A DNA stretch of 17,591 bases from CAUZJO01 sp963580245 (GTDB lineage: Bacteria > Sumerlaeota > Sumerlaeia > MVZB01). The stretch covers positions 1 through 17,591 of the forward strand of contig CAUZJO010000102.1 in NCBI GenBank assembly GCA_963580245.1. The letters are read 5' to 3'. The position numbers and the translations under genes were made by a program. Each line of letters starts with the position of its first letter. The stretch's first letter is position 1. Below, piece by piece: positions 1-5,917 of the stretch. The notes beneath the pieces were generated by a model. That model worked only from the letters and a program-made list of their open reading frames with translations, did not search any database and was not told the DNA's origin.

Positions 1-165
1 GACAGCCGCGGCATGACGGATGGTACCAATCCGTTCAGCTCGGCGACCGATTTCCAGGTGCTGATCAACTACGACGGCGGCAACGACGCGATGTCGCTCG
101 ATTATGTCCAGCTCAAGTGCGGCGACAACATTCCGGTTGAGATGTCGTCGTTTGTTGTCGAGTAG
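1..165 (+). CDS. C-terminal end of a secreted or surface protein (5' truncated by window)
   Basis: The frame is open from the first base to a TAG stop and gives the last 54 residues of a longer protein. The segment has the look of the last strands of a beta-sandwich (lectin or carbohydrate-binding-like): FQVLINYDGG, then SLDYVQLKCG. It ends in IPVEMSSFVVE. A near-identical tail, IPVELSSFMVE, is encoded 250 bp downstream, so the last 11 residues look like a conserved module, perhaps a sorting or anchoring tail. No catalytic motif is visible in this part, and the true function lies outside the window. The reading frame is sure; the exported-protein interpretation is inference. Confidence 0.75.
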   Translation, partial: DSRGMTDGTNPFSSATDFQVLINYDGGNDAMSLDYVQLKCGDNIPVEMSSFVVE

Positions 166-221
166 GAAGCGGGTCGAGAGACTCCGGTCTCCATGACCCA
201 TCGTTTGGCGTTCCAACGCAT

Positions 222-250
222 CGCGGCCGGTCACGGGTTGACCGGCCGCG
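222..250 (+). terminator. Perfect 12-bp stem hairpin after the first gene
   Basis: CGCGGCCGGTCA, a five-base loop CGGGT, then TGACCGGCCGCG form a perfect 12-bp stem starting 56 bp after the TAG stop. It is very GC-rich and would be highly stable in RNA. There is no following T-tract, so it is not a textbook intrinsic terminator. It may protect the 3' end of the transcript or terminate without a U-run. It could also be a REP-type palindrome. Confidence 0.4.
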
Positions 251-272
251 TCTGTACCGAACGGTCTGTTGA

Positions 273-422
273 CGTACTCGTTTGCCGATCGGCGGTGCCG
301 ACGTCGGCGTGAACAACCGGACGGCAGGCGACGCGGAGGACGTGTTCGTTGTCGACACCATCCTGCTGGTCGAAGACGCCGACAAAATTCCGGTTGAGTT
401 GAGTTCGTTCATGGTTGAATGA
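273..422 (+). pseudogene. Remnant C-terminus of a paralogous exported protein
   Basis: From the stop at 270-272 the frame is open to TGA at 420-422 with no ATG until the fourth-last codon; a TTG at 282 is the only plausible internal start. The translation ends VVDTILLVEDADKIPVELSSFMVE when read across 351-419. This parallels the SLDYVQLKCGDNIPVEMSSFVVE ending of the upstream gene: an aspartate, alternating hydrophobics, three or four polar residues, then the IPVE-SSF-VE tail. Only about 107 bp separate the two, so a full second gene cannot fit. The simplest reading is a tandem paralog that has lost its 5' part. It could instead be a very short translated ORF whose stop overlaps the pilin start. 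Confidence 0.55.
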
Positions 423-1066
423 CCGGCATGGATCAACATTCCAAAAGTCTCCGGGGATTCACGCTGATCGAACTGCTGATCGTGGTCGCCATCATCACGA
501 TCCTGGCGGCGATCGCCGTGCCTAATTTCCTGGAAGCGCAGGTCCGCTCGAAGATCTCGCGCACCAAGTCCGACATGCGCACGCTGGCCAATGCCTACGA
601 GGCGTATCAGGTCGATAACGGCGACGTCCCCAGCCTGGGACGTTATGGCCCCTACGTCCTGAAGTTCATCCCCGGTTCGCCGCCGGCCCCCAATCTAGGA
701 CGCCTGCTGACTTCCCCGATCCCTTATCTCACGTCGATCCCGACCGACGTGTTCAACTCCAGGGCCATTCATGACTGGAACAGACGGGCCTCCGAGATGA
801 GCGTGGTGGTGACCGCGATTCCTCGGCAGGGGGACGCCAATTCCCCTTTCGGCGACTTCTCGGTCGGCATCCCATGGGGCGATCGTCAGGGAGGGATCTT
901 GCTCTACCGCTACGTATACGAGAGCACGGGGCCCAAGAGTGTTTGGTGGAACGAAGTAGACGGTCATGAACAGTTCTACGACCCGACCAATGGCACGGTC
1001 AGCCCCGGCCAAATCAAGTACTATGACGCTTGGGGCTTCGGGACTGGCTACGGCGATCCCGGTTGA
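419..1066 (+). CDS. Type IV pilin-like / pseudopilin (prepilin-type N-terminal methylation domain)
   Basis: The protein has a class III signal: a short basic leader ending SLRG, then FTLIELLIVVAIITILAAI with Phe at +1 and Glu at +5 of the mature form. That is the substrate pattern for prepilin peptidase and N-methylation. The hydrophobic helix runs on into an amphipathic segment (NFLEAQVRSKISRTKSDMRT), as in GspG/PilA-type pseudopilins. The roughly 160-residue globular part carries YDPTNGTVSPGQI near the end, a signature I associate with pseudopilin families of planctomycete-like phyla. Likely a minor pilin or a type II secretion-like pseudopilin in the inner membrane and periplasm. The start could be 419, where ATG overlaps the remnant's TGA, or 428, which gives a leader of 10 rather than 13 residues. 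Neither has a clear Shine-Dalgarno. No other pilus genes are visible. Confidence 0.85.
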   Translation: MTGMDQHSKSLRGFTLIELLIVVAIITILAAIAVPNFLEAQVRSKISRTKSDMRTLANAYEAYQVDNGDVPSLGRYGPYVLKFIPGSPPAPNLGRLLTSPIPYLTSIPTDVFNSRAIHDWNRRASEMSVVVTAIPRQGDANSPFGDFSVGIPWGDRQGGILLYRYVYESTGPKSVWWNEVDGHEQFYDPTNGTVSPGQIKYYDAWGFGTGYGDPG

Positions 1067-1280
1067 TCATCGAGCCATGCCGCAAGTCATGGACGCGGAC
1101 ATGTCCATTGGAATATCCGGCGATCGTTGGTCGCAAACTTGAAGTTCTATTCCCAGCCCTCTCGCCGTTAAGCCCGTCACCGCCAACGATTTCGGAATCC
1201 CTTGCAAGGAGTCTGGTGGCATTGTTACCATCCGGGCCTCGCGGGTCTGGACCGAGTTTTGAGCAAGGAGTGATCGAAGC

Positions 1281-2051
1281 ATGTTGCTGGAAAACAAAGT
1301 GGCGTTGATTACCGGCGGGACCAACGGCATCGGCCGCGCGTCGGCCGAGTCGTTCGCGCGTGAGGGGGCCAAGGTCGTCTTCTGCGGTCGCAACGAGGAA
1401 CGCGGCCACGAAGTCGAGCAAGGCATCCGCGAGGCGGGGGGCGAGGCCCTGTTCGTCAAGGTCGACGTGGGCAAGATGGCCGACGTGCAGACGCTGGTCG
1501 ATGCCGCCCTGCGCAAGTTCGACCGCATCGACGTCATCTTCAGCAACGCCGGCATCTACGGGATGAGGGGTAGCGCAACCGACATCACCGAGGAGGATTG
1601 GGACCGCGTCATCGGCGTCAATCTCAAGGCCGCTTGGATGCTCGCCCACTGCGCCTTTCCGCGCATGCTCAAGGACGGCGGCGGCGTGATGATCATCTGC
1701 GGCTCGGTCCATTCCAAACGCGGCTACGCCGGCTACTGCGCCTACCAGACCACCAAAGGGGGCCTGCTCTCGCTGACGCGATCGCTCGCTGCAGACTTCT
1801 GCCCGAAGATTCGCGTCAATTGCCTCCTGCCCGGCGCGTTTATCACCGGCCTGTGGGACGACGTGCCTCCGGACGTCCGCGAGCACAGCGCCAAGTTCTG
1901 TCCCATGCAACGCAACGGCGACCTGCGCGAGATCGCCGACGCCGCCCTCTTCTTGGCCTCCGACATGTCCTCCTACATGACCGGAACCGAACTGCTCGTC
2001 GACGGCGGGCTGATTTCGATCATCCAGAAGTACAAGAAGAAGGAAGTGTAG
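1281..2051 (+). CDS. Short-chain dehydrogenase/reductase (SDR), classical type
   Basis: A full-length classical SDR of 256 residues, preceded by AAGGAG 10 bp upstream of the ATG. The Rossmann glycine motif TGGTNGIG lies at residues 11-18, NAG at 89-91, and the catalytic tetrad is Asn114, Ser142, Tyr155 and Lys159 (YQTTK). Arg37 after the second strand favours NADP(H), though this is only suggestive. The C-terminus MTGTELLVDGG is typical of 3-oxoacyl-ACP reductase-like and sugar or alcohol dehydrogenase SDRs, followed by an unusual lysine-rich tail (QKYKKKEV). The substrate cannot be assigned. With the LigC-like dehydrogenase, amidohydrolase and flavin monooxygenase nearby, a catabolic alcohol/ketone oxidoreductase is more likely than fatty acid synthesis. 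It is the first gene of a same-strand run; the next gene starts 73 bp downstream. Confidence 0.92.
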   Translation: MLLENKVALITGGTNGIGRASAESFAREGAKVVFCGRNEERGHEVEQGIREAGGEALFVKVDVGKMADVQTLVDAALRKFDRIDVIFSNAGIYGMRGSATDITEEDWDRVIGVNLKAAWMLAHCAFPRMLKDGGGVMIICGSVHSKRGYAGYCAYQTTKGGLLSLTRSLAADFCPKIRVNCLLPGAFITGLWDDVPPDVREHSAKFCPMQRNGDLREIADAALFLASDMSSYMTGTELLVDGGLISIIQKYKKKEV

Positions 2052-2124
2052 GGCCTGATCGCGAACGGTCGATCATCGCGGTCCATCGCCCTTCTTCTTC
2101 AAACGATCCGTGGAGCAGAAAGAA

Positions 2125-2715
2125 ATGATCAGGAATATATCCTTGTTCTCGCTTTCCATCCCGTTGTTGATGGCGGCCCGCCCCGCTGTGGCTCATTTTC
2201 CGGCTCACGCCGCCAGCGGAATCAACGAAGGACTGCTGCACGCTCTCATGGGGCTGGATCACGTCTTGGCCGCGTTCGCCGTCGGTCTTTGGGCGGTCCA
2301 GCGTGGTGGCAAGTACGGTTGGATACTGCCCGGCGCCTTTATCTTGTTCATGGGCGCGGGTTGGGGCCTTGGCCTCGTGGGCCTTGACTTGTTGCAGCGC
2401 GAAAGCGGGACCGCCGCGTCCGTTTTGGTCCTGGGTCTTCTGGTCATGGCGGCGGCCAGGCCGCCTCTCGGTCTGAGTCTGGGCCTGATCGGACTGTTCG
2501 CCCTGTTGCATGGACATTCCCACGCGATTCAATCCGCGGAGGTGGCCAGTGGGTTGGCATATGGAACCGGCATGGTGATCATGACCGGACTTCTGCATTT
2601 GGCGGGCATTTCGGTCTTTAGGCTGTTGCGCCGCGAACGGGTCAGAAGGTTTGTACGACTCACGGGGGGATCGATCGCCGCGGCGGGATGCATCATGGCT
2701 TTTGGTTGGATTTGA
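2125..2715 (+). CDS. HupE/UreJ family nickel permease-like membrane protein
   Basis: 196 residues with an N-terminal signal peptide (MIRNISLFSLSIPLLMAARP, likely cut after AVA23) so that the mature protein starts with His, as in HupE. There are about six hydrophobic segments. The HX5DH nickel motif is present (His39 to Asp45-His46 in HALMGLDH), as is the second histidine cluster LLHGHSH (His129, 131, 133). The family imports nickel or cobalt for hydrogenase or urease. I chose the ATG at 2125 because GGAG at 2112-2115 sits nine bases upstream; a GTG at 2110 would add five residues but lies next to that site. No hydrogenase, urease or other nickel enzyme lies in the window, so its partner is unknown. 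It lies between two dehydrogenase genes on the same strand. Confidence 0.85.
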   Translation: MIRNISLFSLSIPLLMAARPAVAHFPAHAASGINEGLLHALMGLDHVLAAFAVGLWAVQRGGKYGWILPGAFILFMGAGWGLGLVGLDLLQRESGTAASVLVLGLLVMAAARPPLGLSLGLIGLFALLHGHSHAIQSAEVASGLAYGTGMVIMTGLLHLAGISVFRLLRRERVRRFVRLTGGSIAAAGCIMAFGWI

Positions 2716-2839
2716 GTCTTGGCTCGGATGCATCGGGGGAAACTCGATTCGTGAGCAAACGTGAGCATACGCTCAACGTGCGCAACTCGCCGTCGGACCA
2801 GTCACCCGAATCAGCCAAGCACCACCCTCGGGAGCCCAC

Positions 2840-3784
2840 ATGAAACTCTGCATGGTCGGTTACGGTGCCATCGCCGAGAGGCACATGGAAACCTTCGTCG
2901 CCATCGAGGGCGTGGAGCCGTGGGCGCTCGTGGGGCGGCGGGCCGAGCCGGCGGCTGAATTTGCCTCACGCTGGAAGTTCCGGAGCTGGACGCTCGATCT
3001 GGATGAGGCGCTGGCCGATCCGGCCCTTGAGGCCGTCGTCATCACCTCGCCCAGCGCGCTGCACGCCGCGCAAGCCGAAAAGGCGCTCGAGGCGGGCAAG
3101 CACGTCCTACTCGAAATCCCGATGGCACTGGGCCTGGCCGACGCCGAGCGCGTGACGCGCCTGGCCCGGCGGGTGGGGCGGCGGCTGATGGTGGCCCATA
3201 CGATGCGTACGTATCCGGCCCTGCGCGAGGTCCGCCGGCGGGTCGAGGCCGGTGAACTGAGGATCCATCACATCGTCGGCCTCTTCGGCCTTCCGCGCCG
3301 CTCCAACACGACGTTCGCGGGCAACCCGCGCTCGTGGACCGACGACCTGCTGTGGCATTTCGGCGCGCATATGGTCGACATGGCGCTGTGGCTCACGGGC
3401 CACCGCGAGGCCCGCCGCCTGTTCTGCCAGATCGGTCCCAAACACCCGACCCAGAATGTCATGGATCTGTCCCTGTGCATGACGCTGCCCGGCGGCGAAC
3501 TGGTCACGCTCGCCCAGTCCTTCAACATCGCGAGCTTTCACTGGAAGATTATGTTCATCGGCGAGGAGGCGACGCTCGTCTATGACAAGGGAACCCTCCA
3601 AGGCGCGGAGGGCGAGGTCATCGTGCCCGGCCGCCCCATTCAGGACTTGCGCGACCAAAACCATGAATTCATCGCCGCGATCCGCGAGGGACGAGACCCA
3701 TCGATCACGGGCGAGGAGGTCCTGCCGGCGATGCGCATCCTGCAGGCGGCCCAGGATTCCGCGGATGCTTCTCTCACGTCGTAA
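2840..3784 (+). CDS. Gfo/Idh/MocA family dehydrogenase, LigC-like
   Basis: A 314-residue two-domain NAD(P)-dependent oxidoreductase with GGGAG five bases before the ATG. The Rossmann motif is GYGAIAERH (residues 7-15). The family's usual EKP motif is EIP (92-94). Further landmarks are HTMRTYP (120-126), RSWTDDLLWHFGAHMVD (164-180) and a C-terminal HEFIAAIREGRDPSI. The EIP motif, the R-SWTD-LLWH-AH-VD block and the overall length match LigC (4-carboxy-2-hydroxymuconate-6-semialdehyde dehydrogenase of protocatechuate 4,5-cleavage) as I remember it, better than the sugar dehydrogenases of the family. LigC oxidises a cyclic hemiacetal to the lactone 2-pyrone-4,6-dicarboxylate. An analogous reaction on an unknown substrate is inferred. 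The convergent amidohydrolase next door belongs to the superfamily of LigI, which opens that lactone. Confidence 0.88.
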   Translation: MKLCMVGYGAIAERHMETFVAIEGVEPWALVGRRAEPAAEFASRWKFRSWTLDLDEALADPALEAVVITSPSALHAAQAEKALEAGKHVLLEIPMALGLADAERVTRLARRVGRRLMVAHTMRTYPALREVRRRVEAGELRIHHIVGLFGLPRRSNTTFAGNPRSWTDDLLWHFGAHMVDMALWLTGHREARRLFCQIGPKHPTQNVMDLSLCMTLPGGELVTLAQSFNIASFHWKIMFIGEEATLVYDKGTLQGAEGEVIVPGRPIQDLRDQNHEFIAAIREGRDPSITGEEVLPAMRILQAAQDSADASLTS

Positions 3785-3823
3785 GCATGCAAATCCTTTG
3801 GCTCTGACGGGTAGTTCGTGCTC

Positions 3824-3956
3824 AGGGAACCTCTAAAAATCCGGTTTGCAGTCGTCCCCACGGGACTCGAATTCATGATCGGCTTGATTTCCCGCCACTT
3901 GCGTGGCGGGCTGAAAGCAATCGTCCCTGTCGGGACTGAATTTTTAGAGGCACCCT
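3824..3956. repeat. MITE-like element with terminal inverted repeats and three hairpin-CTGAA modules
   Basis: The ends are a 17-bp inverted repeat with two mismatches: AGGGAACCTCTAAAAAT (3824-3840) and ATTTTTAGAGGCACCCT (3940-3956). Inside are three hairpins, each followed by CT(C)GAA: GTCCC/GGGAC at 3854-3866, CCCGCCAC/GTGGCGGG at 3891-3910 (loop TTGC), and GTCCC/GGGAC at 3923-3936. The first and third are diverged direct repeats sharing GCARTCGTCCC then GGGACT. The element fills the gap between two convergent genes and ends at the base next to the amidohydrolase stop codon. It codes for nothing. It may be a non-autonomous mobile element, a REP/BIME-type repeat or a bidirectional terminator. 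Copies elsewhere in the genome would decide. Confidence 0.65.
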
Positions 3957-4733
3957 TCAGGTTTTCCGTATCACCGATTCCGGGAACCACAGCTCGCGCG
4001 CCGTGCCGCCGATGACTTGGGCGATGGCATCCTGGGGGATGGGGAGCCGACCGTCCTTCACCAGATCAAGGTCCCGCGCGTAGTTTTCGGTATCACCCAC
4101 AACCGGATAATTCGATCCCCACATCAGTCGCGCGGGACCGAAGGACTGGACCGCCTCGGCGATGAGTGGGTAGAGCGGCTCGTGGGGATAGGGACAGCAC
4201 ATGTCCATGCCGGAGAGCTGATAGATGAGGCCCTCGCGTTTTGCCAGCGCGAAGAGGGACTGGTGGTTCTCGAACGACGGGGAAGCCGCTGTGGCCGGGT
4301 TGCCCAGGTGGGTCAACACGATTCGGGCCCGGGGGCGGTCGGCGAGGAAATTCGCGAGCGTCTGGAGATTTTGGATGATGCCCTCGGGGGCGAACAGAAC
4401 GAGGATAAAACCCAGATCAACCGCCCGCCGCCACAAGTCCGGGGCGTCCTCAAGCCACTGGGCGGTCAGCCGGATGCCTTTGAGGACACCCGCTTCTTTC
4501 ATCTCTGACAGGGCCTCAATTGCGTCGGGCCGGGCATGGTCCAACAGGCCGACGGCGGCATACCGGGCGGGCTCGGCGGCGGCGATCCCGCTGATGTAGC
4601 TGTTGTCGTATTCACCGAGGTGCTGGACAAGCACGCCACGCGCCGCGCCCGCCCGCGCCATCACGTCGCGGACGGTCTCGATCGGCTCAAACTTGCTCAG
4701 CCCGCAGTGCAGATACGCGTCGATCACTTCCAT
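3957..4733 (-). CDS. Amidohydrolase-2 family protein with altered catalytic residues
   Basis: 258 residues with the TIM-barrel pattern of PF04909/COG3618 metal-dependent or LigI-like hydrolases. Landmarks are the N-terminal strand VIDAYLHCG, VLVQHLGEYDNSYI (35-47), KGIRLTAQW (85-93), ARIVLTHLGNP (136-146) and LMWGSNYPVV (203-212). Relatives usually have D-x-H-x-H at the first strand and GSD-[WFY]-P near the end, where the Asp is the catalytic base. Here the first His is Tyr7 and the Asp is Asn208 (codon AAT), while His9 and His142 remain. The protein may therefore use another residue, another reaction, or be inactive. Its start overlaps the end of the upstream flavin monooxygenase gene by 47 bp with no good ribosome binding site, suggesting translational coupling. 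The start is supported because the first barrel strand begins at residue 2. Confidence 0.85.
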   Translation of the reverse strand: MEVIDAYLHCGLSKFEPIETVRDVMARAGAARGVLVQHLGEYDNSYISGIAAAEPARYAAVGLLDHARPDAIEALSEMKEAGVLKGIRLTAQWLEDAPDLWRRAVDLGFILVLFAPEGIIQNLQTLANFLADRPRARIVLTHLGNPATAASPSFENHQSLFALAKREGLIYQLSGMDMCCPYPHEPLYPLIAEAVQSFGPARLMWGSNYPVVGDTENYARDLDLVKDGRLPIPQDAIAQVIGGTARELWFPESVIRKT

Positions 4734-5817
4734 CGGCAGGTTCCAGGGTGGGCATTGCGGGGACGATTTCCTTGGCCAGCAGGTCCATCGAGCGCAGCCA
4801 TTTGGCCTTGTCGTCCCAGTCGTGGGCGATCATCAGGAGCGTGCCGAATCCGCCGGTCATGTCCCAGACCTCATGGAGTTGACGCAGGCACTCGTTGGGA
4901 TCGCCGACGATGCAAAGGTGCTTCAGAGCGTATTCCACGTTGACGTCCTCATCGGGCACGTCCGGGTCGTGTTTGGCCAACTTGATCATGTCCGCCGCCC
5001 GGAGCAGTTCAAGCATGTATTCGAACGAGCCGCCGAACGTCCCGTTGAGCGCGTGGTCCCAGGCCTCTTCATTCGTCTCGCCGATGCAGATGCTGCGGCT
5101 GACGCGCCACAGCGAGCGGTCGGGTTCGGAGTTGCCCGCCTCGCGAGCCCCCTCCGCGTAGGTCTCCCAGTGACTAACGAGTGAGTTGACCGGCACGAGG
5201 TTGGTGCTCAGGGGCCAGTAACCGCGCACCCCGGCGAAGTGGGCCGCCTTGGATTTGGGACTGACGATGCTCATGCCGATGGGCGGGTGAGGCTGCTGCA
5301 GCGGCTTGACGACCTGGCCCACGCCCAGTTCGGGCCGGGGGCTGTCGATCCGGATCCGATGGAACTTCCCCTTGAACTCGAACGGCGCTTTGGACTCCCA
5401 CAGTTTGAGCACCATCTCGATGCCTTCGGCCACCATCGCCCCCTGGGTCTTGGGGTCGGGCATGTCGAACAGCTCCCAATCGGTGGGCACGCCGCTCTGG
5501 CCGAATCCGATGTTCAATCGCCCGTGCGAGAGATGGTCGAGCAGGGCCAGCCGGGAGGCGATATTGACCGGATGGTGGTGCGGCACGATCGTGACGCCCG
5601 TCCCCAGCCGGATGTTTTTGGTGCGTGGGAAGACATTGGAGATGAACAGGTCGTTGGCGGGGATCGGCTCCCAGGCCATGCTGGTGTGCTGGCCGATCCA
5701 CGCCTCGCTAAATCCGAGTTCGTCGGCGCGCACGAGCAACTCGATGTCCTCATCGTAACACGCGGTCCGGGATTTCTCCGGCGGATGGACCGGCATCATG
5801 AAAACTCCAAGCTTCAT
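4687..5817 (-). CDS. LLM-class (luciferase-like) flavin-dependent monooxygenase
   Basis: A 376-residue bacterial luciferase-fold protein (PF00296). It starts MKLGVFMMPVHPPEKS and contains ADELGFSEAWIGQH (31-44), RTKNIRLGTGV (65-75), HHHPVNIASRLALLDHLSHG (80-99) and GRLNIGFGQSGVPTDWELF (99-117). This is the subgroup annotated as limonene 1,2-monooxygenase-like or alkanal monooxygenase-like. Such enzymes use FMNH2 supplied by a separate reductase and O2 to hydroxylate, epoxidise or insert oxygen in a Baeyer-Villiger manner. The usual W-x-GEH is GQH here (Gln43). AAGGAG eight bases before the ATG supports the start. The gene is followed by, and overlaps, the amidohydrolase. No flavin reductase is visible in the window. 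The substrate is unknown; the context suggests oxygenation of a cyclic compound. Confidence 0.9.
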   Translation of the reverse strand: MKLGVFMMPVHPPEKSRTACYDEDIELLVRADELGFSEAWIGQHTSMAWEPIPANDLFISNVFPRTKNIRLGTGVTIVPHHHPVNIASRLALLDHLSHGRLNIGFGQSGVPTDWELFDMPDPKTQGAMVAEGIEMVLKLWESKAPFEFKGKFHRIRIDSPRPELGVGQVVKPLQQPHPPIGMSIVSPKSKAAHFAGVRGYWPLSTNLVPVNSLVSHWETYAEGAREAGNSEPDRSLWRVSRSICIGETNEEAWDHALNGTFGGSFEYMLELLRAADMIKLAKHDPDVPDEDVNVEYALKHLCIVGDPNECLRQLHEVWDMTGGFGTLLMIAHDWDDKAKWLRSMDLLAKEIVPAMPTLEPADGSDRRVSALRAEQV

Positions 5818-5853
5818 ACCACGCTCTCCTTAAGCTCCAGGGCATTGAAAACC

Positions 5854-5882
5854 ATGATGCCATAACCGGCGCCATGTGTCAG
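5854..5882 (-). promoter_or_regulatory. Candidate sigma70-type promoter for the monooxygenase-amidohydrolase pair
   Basis: Read on the minus strand there is CTGACA (five of six matches to TTGACA), a 17-base spacer, then CATCAT (four of six to TATAAT), ending about 36 bp before the monooxygenase ATG. It lies in the only gap upstream of the pair. It is consensus-based only, and this lineage may use other preferences. Confidence 0.3.
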
Positions 5883-5917
5883 CCGGTTTGTCCTTCGCGA
5901 ACGTGGTGGGTGGCGGT

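Noticed and set aside
1014..1910. 298-codon minus-strand ORF across the SDR gene
   Set aside because: It is antisense to a complete classical SDR with its catalytic tetrad and ribosome binding site.
3848..3943. Minimal CRISPR array (two palindromic repeats around a spacer)
   Set aside because: The repeats are diverged, the supposed spacer contains another hairpin of the same design, terminal inverted repeats bound the whole, and no cas gene is present.
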